Shown: piece after piece, positions 39,271 through 52,068 of the stretch
Numbering within the stretch: the stretch's first letter is position 1
How the letters are laid out: every line of letters begins with the position of its first letter
From: Drosophila pseudoobscura
Lineage: Eukaryota > Arthropoda > Insecta > Diptera > Drosophilidae
NCBI RefSeq assembly: GCF_009870125.1
Contig: NC_046681.1
Coordinates: forward strand, 23,015,001 to 23,079,000
Direction: 5' to 3'
DNA: 64,000 bases
Notes under the pieces: generated by a model
What the model saw: only the letters and a program-made list of their open reading frames with translations
The model's database searches: none
Told to the model about the DNA's origin: nothing
Translations under genes and position numbers: made by a program

Positions 39271-40969
39271 AAATATGTTTATTTATTAACTTATTGTTTT
39301 GCTGTCTCTCTCTATGCATATAAGTACATTAATTGCGTTTATTTTTTAGCTGATTTATTGGTAAATAAAACAGAAAATTTCTAGAATTTTACACTGTCTG
39401 CATTTTATAATTATTTTATTTTTTTTATAATAAATTTAAATTGTATAAATAGCGGAAAAAACATGTACAATCTTATTGCCGGGCACTTACAAAAAGAAAT
39501 AAAAAGAACAAAAACAATTTCGGGGTAATTTTTTGTTGAAATTTTTGTTTTGTTTTTGTGATTTTTTTTGTGCAAATTTTGTCTCATTTTTATTCATTTA
39601 AAATTTAAACTTAAACAAAACAATTGCATATCGTAATATTTATTTGATAATGTTTTTTTATTGTTTATTATTAATATTATTATTAATTTTATGTAATACA
39701 TTTTCAACGTGTTTTATTTTCATTTTTCATTTTAAAATAAAAATACTTATGATTTAGGGGTGTGTTTGTGTGTGTGTTTTTTGTTGTTGTATTATTATTA
39801 AGTTTTAATTAATTTCGTTATTCATAAAAATATAGCGAGGGGGCGGGGGGTAAATGTTCAATTTTTAAGGCAAGAGAATTGCAGCTGATTGTCGTTTATA
39901 TGTCTAAATGTTGCTAAGGGATTTTAAACCCTCTGTGAGTGTGGCTTTTGTGGCCGTTAGTACTGAAAGCGCAAGAAGCTCAAGCTTAATTGCACTTTCG
40001 TGGGCAACATAAGCCACACTGGAGAAAGCTTCTTGCAACATGTTGCTGGAGTGTATGTGTATGTAGTTCTGAACAAGCGGTTAAGTGTTGCTTCCTTCCG
40101 GTTGTTGCTGTTGCTGTATCGGTTACTCCGACTGGGCGTTGCTATATCGGTTATTGTTGCTTTAGCGGTTAATGATGCTGTATAGGAATATCCTGCTTGG
40201 ATCCTGTTGGATCCTTTAGGGGATGTTCGGTCATCCCCGAATACTGCTGGATCGAGTGATTATATTGCTTGTTTAATGTTGCTTAAGCGAAAGCTCTATC
40301 GGTTATTGTAGCTAGGAATAAATGTTCCACTGATTCCTTTAGTGGTTTCTTTTACCTCCCATAACCACCACGCCCACAGGTGTCCTTGTGTAGATTTCTG
40401 CAAATATTTTGAAGAGAATTTTGTTGCTTCTTTTCTGTTCTTTTGTGGCTGCTTTTGTTGTTGCTGTTGCTGTTGGTGTTGGTGGTGCTGCGCCTGCGCA
40501 ACATTTTGTGAATGTTTTTTGTTGATGGATGTGGGGGGCGTGGCAAGTGCATTGAAGAGACCAAAGAAACCAAAAAAAAATCGAAATAGATAAAACCAAC
40601 ACCCAATCTAGCCATCCATTCATTCATTATAGTACACGATGCTGTGGCTTGTGTTGGACTTATTCTTAGAGTTTTTTATTTAATTATTTTTGAGTGGTGC
40701 ATGAAGAAGGCGGTGTGTGTGTGCTTGTTGCAGCTGTAGCTGTGGCTTTTGCTTTTACTTTTGCGGCTGTCGCTTCGTTTTGCTGTTCAGATCCCATTCA
40801 AATGGATATATAGTATATATATATAAGATATAGCTGTGATATTGCGTGCTGTTGTTGGTGCTGCGGTGCTTAGATATCGGGTTTACTTTATATATTGCTC
40901 TGTATGTGCGGTTTTTTTTATATATATATTTATATATATATATTGTATGTATATATATGGTATTTTAGC
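39271..40969 (-). other. Probable drm 3' UTR and A/T-rich downstream DNA
   Basis: This stretch follows the drm stop codon on the minus strand. It is A/T-rich with TA-rich runs (about 40811-40828 and 40919-40958) and CTG/GTT-rich segments (40096-40115, 40450-40490). Minus-strand AATAAA signals can be read at about 40680-40675 and at several places between 39400 and 39250. I cannot tell which one ends the transcript. Confidence 0.4.
40919..40960. repeat. TA-rich simple repeat next to the drm stop codon
   Basis: Alternating TA units with small interruptions, ending 10 bp from the drm stop and so inside its 3' UTR on the minus strand. Confidence 0.75.
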
Positions 40970-42479
40970 TTATCGCCAAACACACTGACTACATCTACAA
41001 ATAGAAGAGAGAGAGAAAACAAGAAAAATATAGAGAATAATTCGTGATGTGGCAGAAGGTTGTGCGATAATTCAGTGAATAGAACAAATTACAATATTAA
41101 TGATATATTAACAAAGCGATTCGGTGCTTTTCTGTATACCCCCTAAATAGAATTGCGATTTCGGTTCTTTTATGGTTGGTTATGTGTATGTGTATGTGAG
41201 TGTGTGCTTTTGTGGGTGTGTGAGGTTGTATATATGAATGCGTTTAAGCTTTGTGTATAATTCGAGAGCTTTTGTCCGGAAACTACCTCAATTTTATGGC
41301 TTATGTCCTCAATAATTTATCGGATTGTTAGATTAAAGTTCTACCAAAATTGGTATTTCCTATTGGAAGCATTTGATAAAGAAATATGTGGCTTTAAGGG
41401 TTGAAATTTCTCATTCAACCGATACCAAAAGGTTTTTATACTATATTTATACTAATACATATATGCCAGAGAGACCAAGAGAGACTATGTAAATACTTCT
41501 GACCTGTTGCCCCAACATAAATGGTGCTTTTCTCCACAAATGTTAAACATATTATTCATTCATTTATGATCCATTATAATAGTTAGAAATGATTTTTAAT
41601 AATTAAATCATAGCTCTCATTAACATATGATACTTTTTTTGACTCTTTTCTTCGGTATTTAGCTATTTCTCAATTAGAGAGAATTACGCTCATTGAAAGG
41701 TGATTACTCCAAACATACATTACTACTACATACATATATCTAGCTTTAGAACTTGATATATGAATAATCTGCCTGTGCAAAACGTTTCTTTATCAAAGTG
41801 CTTTTCCCTGGCGGCTATAAATAGCTCTGGTATATCTATCTTATATGCCATATCACAAATTTATTTCTTTTCACACTTAATTCTAAACATTTAAGGGTTT
41901 TTTATATCCAGTAATAGAACTTGAGCTATGAATAATCTGCCTGAGGCAAAACGTTTTCCCATGAAAGTGATTCCCACTGGCAATGAATATAGTAGATGTC
42001 TGAATGATGAATACACCTAGGTTTTGCACCTATATAACTGTGGATATATTACGAATGCTTGTTTGTTCTTGACCAACACCGAAAAGAAGGGATTCTGATC
42101 CATGCACTTAAAACTTAGATATACCCAGGCATGTACTATTTGTGTGTGTGTGTATGTATATACAACCCCAAGGCACAACCCTGACTTGGATGCGTTTGAA
42201 TTGGAAGGTCTAAGGGGTGAGGTCAGGTCAGGGGGTAGGGTAGGATGTTAAGACTCACCTGTGCTGGCGAAGATTATCACGCTGCTTGAAGTACTTGCCG
42301 CAGACCTCGCACGAGTATGTGATCTCCGGCGATTTGTGGGTGCGCTCGTGGATCATCAGGTTGTATGGCTTGGTGAAACGCCGCTGGCAGTACTTGCAAA
42401 TGAACTCGCACTTCGGACGCATCTTGCGACGGAAGTCCGACCGGCAGTCATCGTTGTCGATTCGCATTACAGCAAACAT
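40970..42479 (-). CDS. drm: Drumstick (Drm), small odd-skipped family zinc-finger protein
   Basis: Coding exon 1 is 42479-42259 and exon 2 is 40994-40970, giving exactly 81 residues, the length I recall for Drosophila Drm. The start ATG has an ideal fly context (CAAAATG). Finger 1 (about residues 25-47) is a full C2H2 of the odd-family type (FICKYCQRRFTKPYNLMIHERTH-like). Finger 2 begins YSCEVCGKYFKQRDNLRQH and is finished by exon 2, which encodes only the end of an Arg codon and CSQCVWR then TAA, so a Cys can take the place of the second His. The 1264-bp intron has a GTGAGT donor and an acceptor with a long pyrimidine tract (TTCTATTTGTAG). Known role: Drm acts with Lines and Bowl in hindgut and epidermal patterning, relieving Lines-mediated repression of Bowl through its first finger. 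It is a paralogue of sob in the same cluster. Confidence 0.95.
40995..42258 (-). other. drm intron
   Basis: A 1264-bp GT-AG intron, far longer than the 96-bp intron at the homologous position in sob. It is A/T-rich and contains a diverged internal direct duplication (41748-41824 and 41916-41992). It may hold regulatory DNA; nothing coding is visible. Confidence 0.85.
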
Positions 42480-43000
42480 TTTGACGGGCGGTATGTGCGC
42501 GGCTTCTCCCTCGGGGGCTTTTCGGTGGCTTTTTCGGCGGAGTATACACTCGCTGTACTCACTGCTCTCTCTCTCTGTGCTCTGTGCTCTGGGCTCTCTT
42601 TCTCTCCGACTCGCTCTCTTTCCCAACCAACAAATGGGGGACTTGCTTGCTCGTTCTCTCTCTCGCTCTCTCTCGGTCTGTCAGTGGGGGAGTTGCCGTG
42701 TGTTGTGTGTTTTGTGTTTGGGGGAGCTTTTGCTCGGTGTACACTCTCTTTCGTTTAATCGCTATCTCTCGCCAGATACCCAGATAACACCGTTAATTGC
42801 GGTGAGTGTTGCCAGTTGGTTGGTTTTTTCCTGGTGAAATGCGGCAACGATGCTTCTGTCCAACTATCTTTTTTTTTGTGCTGCTGCTGCCGCTGCTCTA
42901 TCTGTGATTTCTCCCTATGGTATTGTGGGCGTTTTGGGTGGGCCTTACTGCTGCTGCTGCTGTTGACTTTTTGGTTTATGGCGCACTTTAAGGCAAACAC
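42480..43000 (-). promoter_or_regulatory. drm 5' leader and GAGA-rich promoter region
   Basis: Upstream of the drm ATG the plus strand shows repeated CTCTCT blocks (about 42565-42580 and 42653-42680), which on the gene strand are GAGAG clusters, the binding type of GAGA factor. A GCTGCTGC run lies at 42880-42965. An open frame extends upstream of the drm ATG, but it starts at a TTG and has no Met, so it is leader. The exact transcription start is not visible. Confidence 0.4.
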
Positions 43001-45960
43001 CTAAAAAACAGAGACAAAAATATAAAGTTAGCAACGCCTGCGACAACTTTTATGTGCCAATAAATTCAGACAGCTCAAATATACATATACACATATTGTA
43101 TATTGTATATTGTATATTCCATCCGACAAGTTGTCTGTGTCCGCTTCGCAGCGGTGCTCACGCAACATGAAAATTTAAAATGACTCATTAACCAACCAGC
43201 AACCAAATCCGTGGCTGAAGCTCGGTGTTGACATTTACAAATCACCACAGATGCCCCACACTCATACCATTCCCTCCATGCCCCATACACCATATCCATG
43301 CCCAAGTCTCGGATGGTAACCTTCGACGGGCCATATAATAATTTGTCTTCAACGACACCCATCGATTGTTCACCGTTGTCTCTGTGTAGTGCTTTCGGCC
43401 CGGCCCGGCCCGGCTCGGTTCGGTTAGGGTAATGTACTGCACTGTACTTTACTTCCGCAAACACAATTGTTCAATTAGCTGTAGAGCAATCAGATGTTTG
43501 AGGCTGAAACTATCAGATAACATGAACCCCCATGATAATGAAAGTATATTTAAATACAAGAACTTTACGCCACAATATACCAATATTCAGAGATGATTCT
43601 CACATATTTATGTAAGTACAATATCATAGTTCTTGCTTCGGCAGAACATATACTAAAATTGGAACGACAATATCATAGAAGGCAATTGGCATCATACCAA
43701 TTTTTATAGAAATTCCCCAGAGAACAACCGAGTTCTTATTGGAAAGTAAACCATAAAGGGCTTAGATCATAATAAAATCCCTACATTTTCGAATTTAAGG
43801 CAGTGACTGTTTTGCGTACTAATTTTAATGGAATTTTCATGAGCGAGAGCCGAGTTCCGACAGTATAAAATAGGATTAAATGTGGTAGTCTTGATGAAAC
43901 AATTGTCCTAAAAAAAATGATTATCTACTCCACTTAGTATACAAATTTTGGCACAATTTCATCGATGGACAACCGAGTTCACTTGGTCAGTTCTTAGCAT
44001 TTCTTATGAAACTGAGTCATAACAATAATTCACCCCATTGGGGCTACTCCCCCGTCGCGTTATAGCCAAGTACAGTTGCCAAATACGCCCTGTTCTTGGC
44101 CACTTCATTAAGGTGGCGCTGTAACAAGTTTATTTTTAATTGGCGCCTTGCGAAACCGAATGATATTTATGCCCAACGCTTCTCCTTTGCGATTTCTCGA
44201 TCCCTCGGTCCAGCGTCCGTGTCCTCGCGGTAGTTAACAACTGTTATTTTTTATGTAATTTTATTTTTGTCATTTCGGCGCCGCTGGATGGCAGTTTTTG
44301 TTCTTTTTAGGATATATATTTCTCAGATTTCGTAGTCTTTGCCTTTTCATTCGCTTGGGGTTTTGGGATTCGGATTCGAATTCGGGAATTTCTGTGCGAA
44401 ACAAAAGGCAGCGCTGACTGGTAGCGACAAGCGTCTCGGCAAGGCCCGATTTCGATATTTATTTATATGTTATGGTGCATTCAGCTCGCAGCTGGAGCAC
44501 TTTTTGGGTATGGGAACGGGTTCCCGATTCGGGATCGGGACCGGGATCGGGATTGGGTTCGGTTAGGGGAGCTAACGTTGACAACAAAAGCCAAACGTCA
44601 CAGCGGGTGCTGCACCGGCCGCAGACGGTACGTAGTTATTGTCATTATAACATTAATGCCCACTAAACATATTCAAATTATAACACTGACTTTCCTGACT
44701 CTGTATCTTTGTTTGTGTTGGTGGAAGAGGTCCAGGTCTCCGTCTCCGTCCCTGTCCCCGTACCCGGTTGGGTCCATGGCTGCTGGGTCGCTGATCGCAT
44801 TGGTCATGTCTGTCTCTGTCTCTGTCTCCGTCTCCGTTTCGGTCCCCAGTCTCTCTTGGGGAACTCTCTGCGACTCCTCCAATGTTAATTTGTGTACACA
44901 ATGTGGCGTCACATTGGCATTTTAACGCCGTTAATCATGCGACACAGGGCGCCTGCATAAGGCCATCCATTCGATATGGATTCTTTGACTCTGTTGCTTT
45001 GGTCTCGGATTTGGATTTGGATTTGGATGTGGCTTCGACTTTGGCTATGCTTTACTTTGGCTCCGTCGTCTCTGGCTGGCTTTCAGCGTGGGCTTAAGTG
45101 GAGCAGCATTAGCCACGGGTTGCGGCTGGGGGTTAAGCACTCTATTTGGTCATTTGGATGAGTGGCTGAGTCGCAGATGACGATGGATGGAATGATCTGT
45201 AGTTGAAGATGACAGCGAATGGGGGGACAGTGCTGTAGAAAGTCAACTGAGCGAAATTTGAGCTCACAATTGAAGGCGAATCGAAGGTTAAGTGCGTTTG
45301 CATTAGGGTTCAGGTCATCACATAGGGTTTTGGGACTATCCCAACCATATACATAACTTTTAATGATCCAAAAATAGCTAAAGAATAAAGATTAACAGTA
45401 ACCCACAAAAATGTCAGACTCTTCTAAAAGCACCTCGGGAACTAGACCTTCAAAAAGATGTAGGAAAACAACCAACGAAAGCTTTTTAAATATTAAGAAA
45501 ACCAAAGAATGTATCATATGTGGGTTGGACTAACCTTGCACATATCCTAGCACATGTAACTTGGGAACTACATATATCTCAGAAAGAACCAAGAATTGCT
45601 CTTTTAAGCACAGACCAAATGCTGTTTTCAGATCATCATAATCTGTTGAAAGTCCATCCAAACAGTCTTGGCATAACATCACACAATCTTGCCAAAAACC
45701 ATCTTAAAACCCAATGGGCGTTTCTTGGCACCTTCAGACGTCAGCAGCTGACGACGAGGCGATCTCCAACTGTTAGTATTTGGCAACTGCGAATCCGCTT
45801 AGCCGTAGAGCCACAGAGGCCACAAAACGAACACCCACAGATCGGATCCGGCCAAAAGAACTGCCCAAATATTGTATAATAAACTGTTGTCCAACGCAAA
45901 GATAATCCCATTAATCCGCACTGAAAATAATTAGTGTTGTGTACACTCAGAGAATCTTTC

Positions 45961-45985
45961 AGAGAGAGAGAGAGAGAGAGAGAGA
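45961..45985. repeat. (AG)n dinucleotide microsatellite
   Basis: A pure 25-base AG run in intergenic DNA. Confidence 0.85.
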
Positions 45986-48902
45986 TAGAGTGATAGGAGA
46001 GAGACCTTTGCTCAAAAGATGGTTCACACAGCGTGATCCTGACTCTGCCTCCGACACATCCCGAGTCCCGAGTCCCAGTGAAGGGCATGCGAAAGGCGTT
46101 AATGCTGCGTGAAATTAGATTTGCAGCAGGGAAAGAGCAGGAGAACCAAATAAAAATGGCATGCAAGCGAAAGAGAGAGATAGAGGGAGATTATTGCATA
46201 TCTGTGATGGGAAGAAGTGCAAAGTAAGTGCGACTGGAACAGCGCCTTCCACGAACCCACAGACAGAGTTACAGTTTAACACCCCGACAGAACCAGAGCC
46301 AGAACCAGAGCCGGTACCAGAGTCAGAGATGAGATAAATGTACGAACGTAGCGGTACGAACGATAACCAGAGTGACACACACGTCGAAGGACCGACCGAG
46401 GGACATGGTCAAAAGCGATTACCACACTTCTCCTGTGATCCCTTTCACAAAACACTTCTCTCTTTTTTGGAGGCGGACAGTGAGTTGGCAAGGTGCCATT
46501 AAAAATTACAACCGAAAAGTGAAAAAAAAAATAAAAAATACAACGCAGGGAGAGATGACAATAAAGGGACAAAAGGCACCGAAACACACATTTGATACGA
46601 ATCTAATTGTGCTAATGGCACAGAATTCTTGGGAAAAACACCCACACCGTCACCGAAGAAAAGAGGGATGGATGGAGAGCAGAACCAATATGTTGCCAGT
46701 GGAAACAATTAGGATATGTGGCAGTGCACTTCAAGTAGAACAAAAGGTGAATGCAACACACAAGAAAAGATGACCCCAAACAACATACCGCAACAGACAA
46801 AGGAAGAAGGATCTCTGGATGGATCTCTGGTTCTCACTCATCTGCTCTTCTCGCCAAAAAACACGGGGAAGAATGGTAAAGAAAGTTGATTTCTTATGGA
46901 TCTCACATCTCATATCTCTAAGACGATATGACAGTCGGTCAAAGTCAAGGAAGATTAGGTGCCAGCTGATGTCCATTTACAGTAATCGTTTAGCTAATTA
47001 GACTCTAATTGATGAGGCACAGCGTGTGGTCTAGACGAGGTCACACACACACACCAGGCAGAAGGCCAGAAAATCAAAAAACCAGAAAACCAGAAGGTTG
47101 AAAGTCAAGAAAGAAATGGGAAAAGAATGAAATATGCTCGTAAACGAACTATTCAGGAAAAGTCACAAAAAAATGTCCCTCTTAGTTCTGGAAACTTTTT
47201 CAACAACTGTTCGAGCCATTCGACTCGACACTCATTGGTATTTCATAATCCAACGAAAGGCGAAAACTTAATGGCTATCAAACCTATGACTCACCATCTG
47301 GAAATTTGGCCAAGTCTGTTTGTCGATGATGAACAGATCATCGTTCAACATTCCTGGCGATGATTCGCTTTGGCTGGTGGTGTGTTGCCTTCTGTGATTA
47401 ACCTTCTTCTCTAGGCTAGACCTTGTGTTAAGCCACAAGAAGTTTGCCTCGTTTCAGACTGACTCATCTGCGGGCCAAGCTTTCAATGGGGAAGCTTTTG
47501 ATTTGACCAATTGCCGACGGCTTTTGGTTGATATGTATGTTTTTTGGGAGTCGCAAATAGGAATTTGATGGTTTATAGTTTTTTCTTATATATAAAACTA
47601 AGCACTTGTATAGATGCTTCTGAAACTATTACGTTTTGTTATGACCTATTAAAGAGGAATATTGTTTGGGCGGTCAGCCCAAGTACTTAGGGATCCCCGC
47701 AAAAATTCAAAATTTTCTTATAGATCGTGAACGTTTCTTTGTTGGAAATATATCTCAAGTGGATACAGAAACGATTTTTGGATGAATCTGGTCAAAAATC
47801 ATAGAGATATTTTCCCAAAATGATAAAAGCTTTTTTATTTAGAGTCCTTATGGAATATTTCTGATATTAAATTTTAAAAAATCTCTAGATTTTTAAAAGG
47901 TTTTTAAGCATCCTGCTAAAAGAATGACAGGCTTTTCTTTCCTAAGAAAAATGTGTCTTACTTAAAGATGAGTTTCCAAGATTCAAAAGTTTTAGTTTTA
48001 TAACTTTAATCCAATAAGTAGATGGGGAATATAAAAGAAAATTATCAATCCCAATAGGTATTCTACAGTCTCAGTCATGATGAAATTTGGTTCATCTTTA
48101 TTTTCTCCCCTTGAATAGAAGTTTTTTTAAAAATGTATCTTCCGAATTGTACAATTTTTGGTTTATTTTTAATCTCATAGAATCCAATAGGGATTTCGAT
48201 TTGCTATCCGCCATTTTGGCAAATGGCGACACTTTCACACGCACACACACAGACACAAGGCAAGGCACCGAAAAAAGCTCCATTTGCCACACGCACGCCA
48301 TATTAGCATTAGACCAGCAGCTCTATCTCCGTCACGCACACACATTCCCAAAGAGAGAGAGCGAGAGAGAGAGGTAGAGAGAGAGTCACACGCACCCACA
48401 TTACGTGGCTGTCCAATGAAAGAGCGTAAAACTGGTAGCCGAAGCAACAAGTGAAGACGGGGCATGCGGCAAAGGAAGGGGCATGCAAGTGGCAGAACAA
48501 GAACGAGCGCCATTGCTACTGGAATTGAAATTCGAGAATAAAACTTACCCAATGGGAGAGAGCGGAAATGTTACGATGCTGTTCTGCGGTGCTGCTGCTG
48601 GGAAACAAACGGGTGGAATGGAATGTTGTGGAAACTGGAAACTGGAATTACGCGACGGCTGTTGGAATCCGTCTGTGTCGTGGCTGTGTCGGGGCTTTGC
48701 TCGTACGAGAGTCACGTACTTAACGATGTTGTGGTATTTCTATGGGATCTGATCTGTCTTGGGGATAGATAGATCGCTGGCCTGGCTGATGGCTGATCTC
48801 TTTCGGGAGGTGCTCGTACTCGCGAAGGAACTGAGGGAACTACGCACTGCGCGGCACAAAGTTGAATGAATGAATGAATAACTGAAAGAAATAGTAGTCA
48901 AC

Positions 48903-49026
48903 GCTGTTGCTGCTGCTGCCTGCTGCTGCTTGCTGCTGCCTGCTGCTGTCTGCTGACGTCGCTGCCAGCGTCGCTGCTGGCAAGTGAGGAAGGCGACGCA
49001 GAAGCAGAAGCAGCAGCAGCAGCAAC
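48903..49026. repeat. CTG-rich and CAG-rich arms forming an imperfect inverted repeat
   Basis: A CTG/CCTGCTG run (48903-48956) is followed after about 43 bp by a CAG-rich run (49000-49026) complementary to it. A transcript through it could fold into a hairpin. It also makes long false open frames of Leu, Ala or Gln. Confidence 0.6.
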
Positions 49027-52000
49027 AATCGCTCTGTCTCTGTCTCTGTCGGAGCGAGTGAGTCAGAGCATAAAATACCAGTAGTCCCGAAGCGGGTTCG
49101 GGTAAAAGAAGAAACAAAAAAAAAAACTTCGTGCTACTGCGCATGCGCAACACTTAAGCCGTCCCGCTCTCGCGCAGGGCTCCAATCTTCGGGTTTTAGT
49201 GTTGTAGTTGTATGCGTGCGTAAGAGAGGAAGCTCTCTTTCGAAAAAGGGGTAACGGTCACAAAACAGTAGCCACAAAATGGCTACAATTCTAAGACCAA
49301 CAAAATGGCGGTGCGCTTACCTATGCTACGTCGTTCTATATAGCTCCTGCTCTGCTCTTTCCAGATATTACTTATTGATATTGTACTATATATATTCCAC
49401 AGATCGCTTGCACCGTATAGCCTTTGTAGCAAGAGAGACCTCGGTTGCCACGACGGTAATATTATTAATAAAATATATTTCACTTCCGAACGCTTCTGTG
49501 CGCGAGAGTCAACTGCAAAGTTACGATCGAAACTTCAGGCTTGATGGGTTGTAGCTTTTTGTATTTTTTTTACCTTATTTTTTTTGTTATTTTTTGTTGC
49601 TCACTCTCCCTCCCGCTCTCTCGGCTGTATGTGCACTGGCTCTGTCCCGCTCTAACCTTACCGCCTCTGAGCGTAAAACAAGTTTTGAGTGCGACTGCTG
49701 ATTGGTTGGGTCCAGCGATTGAGCTCAAGAGCGAGTGCCGACCGAGTGAGAAAGCGTGTCTGTGCCGCTTGTGCCACGCTCTCCGTTGAGTGTTTTCTGG
49801 GGCGTTACATGATTTGACTGTTAATTAGGTTTAAGTAAGGCAACATTTCAATTAAGCACAGCGCCTTAATGAGAGAAAGGTGAGAGCTTTTAATGGCTTA
49901 AGCACTCTCCCTCTCTCTCTCATCGCAACGGTAGCCGACTCTCTTTCTGCTCTCTCTCTCTGCAAACTTTCTTTCACTTAGTGTTTAGTGGGCGTGTCCT
50001 ATTTTGTGGCGCTTTGGGCGGCGCTCTGAAGCCTGTCAAGAGAGCAGCGCAACCGTATTACGCAGTTTCTTTCTTTCCCTGTCTCTTTCTCTCTCTCTGT
50101 CTGTCTCTCTTTCGGCTGGTCTTCTTCTGCTTTCAGCTCCATTTTGTTCATATGTGTGGGAAACTTTTCGTTCCTTTTGGCTTTTGCCGCCTTTTGCCCT
50201 GTGTGTGGCCTCTTTTGTAGATTGTCTGTTTGTCTTTATCTTTCTATAGATATAGATTCTCCCCCTTGCTCTGCCCCGTCTCCTCTTTCGCAGTGATTTC
50301 TCAATGGAATCTCTCATTCACAAAAATATTTCATTAATTTTTTACATCTGTTTGTTTTTGGGGCTCTTTTTGCTGTTTTTAATCAAGTGTTTCGCCAAAA
50401 AAGGACTTGCTGGCCAATTTTTTAATTAAGTTTTCGCCTTTCGACATCCAAGCATCAATAAAGTTTAACAAATTATCTCTGTCTCACTGGCCCCTCCATC
50501 TCATTGTCTCTCACTCTCCGTTTTTGGGCATTTTTAAGTGCAATCTGTTGGCGGGGTATTCAATGGAGCTCCAACTCCATTTGATGGCTTCATTTTTTTT
50601 GGTTTGCTTTTGTTTTTGTGTCAAATTTGCATATTTTAAATGGGCAATCACGAGTCTCGTCTCCTAAAGGAGACGCTCCAACAATTGTGAGGAGCTTCCT
50701 TATGGAGGCGAAACTAATTATGAAACGTCCACAGATAAAGCTCCACAAAAAAAAATCAGAAATGAAAAATCAGCTTAAAGACTTCGGGGGTGAAAAAAAT
50801 ATATTAAATATATCAAAGATGTGTATATGGTATAATAAGAAGAACTCGATGCACAAAATGTTTGAAAATATCATCCGAAATATTCTACATGGCTCTTCAA
50901 GGCCCTCCCATCAGTTTTCTTTTGCTTTTGACTCACCTCAAAAGTCTTTCCAATGTTCTTTTAACCCATTTGAACTGCTATCCATCATCCGTCTATCAAA
51001 TGCCCTCTCAAAGACCCTTCAAAACCCATTCAAATGGACTACCCTTCTAGAGCGAATGATTCAAATGACTTGCCACAACTTTCTCAATGACCAAATCAAC
51101 CTCAAAGAAGACAATCTACAGCCCCAGCAGACACAGACACAGACAGTGCACAAAAAAGTATTAAATTTCATTAATTGCCAAAATTAAAAAGGCAAACAAA
51201 ATCAGGCAGGCAACAGGCAATGGCACAACAAAAACACCAACAAAAAGATTGGTGAAAAATTAAAAATTCATACGGCAGCGATGCGGTCACATAAATTTTA
51301 GAGGGGCAGACAGCAGACAGATGCAAAAAAATTATAATAAATATATGTGCGAATACACGGAAAGAAATTATACTCGATATTGATGGGAAATGTGATGCCT
51401 AAAATTGGTTTTGCAACAAAATTCAGATTATAAACGTACATAGACCCTGCGTAATACAACATTTACTCCCATTTGTTACCATACTTTTTCTGTCTGTGTA
51501 AGTGCGAATCTGTTGAAGAAGCACCACCAAGCAAATGCTAAAGACGTGGGCGTTCAATGGGCTCTGATCTTTTTGTTTGGGGTTTTTTTATATTTTGGTT
51601 AATAATAATGAAACTGGACCGCAGCCACCGCAATAAGGCGTTGTCAACAGTTGGAGATGATGATACCCGATGATGATGACGAGACCTGGCTCTTGGATCT
51701 GGGCCTCCATCTTCATTTGGCACACGGTAGTTGTCTCGGTTGTCATTTAGCCGGAGTTCTCTCATTCAAGGTGTACTGGAAAATCATTCGAAGCCAACAG
51801 AAGAGGTCTTTCTCAGTGTCGTGACTTGATTTATTTTGGCCCACACTTGGGCCCAGACTTGGAGACTTGGTTTATACATAAATTTGAATTATGGTACGCT
51901 GGCTCGTAAATTCGTTGGATGATGTTTCTATTTTAACAGTTAGTCGGAGGTAGGAACCGACCGAGCAACCGAACGATCTATCAATGAACTCGCAGCTGAA

Positions 52001-52044
52001 TGAACTGCCCCGAAACCTGAACACCGTCCATTCGCATTCGATTG

Positions 52045-52068
52045 ATCGAATCGAATCGAATCGAATCC
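52045..52068. repeat. (TCGAA)n pentanucleotide repeat
   Basis: About four copies of a five-base unit, intergenic. Confidence 0.7.

Noticed and set aside
42480..42626. N-terminal extension of Drm upstream of 42479
   Set aside because: The upstream frame begins at a TTG, is Arg/Ser/Glu-rich from GA repeats, and the real ATG has an ideal context and yields the expected 81-residue protein.
50618..51187. 189-codon plus-strand open frame
   Set aside because: Lys/Asn/Ser-rich translation of A/T-rich DNA without domain resemblance, conserved-looking motifs or promoter signals.
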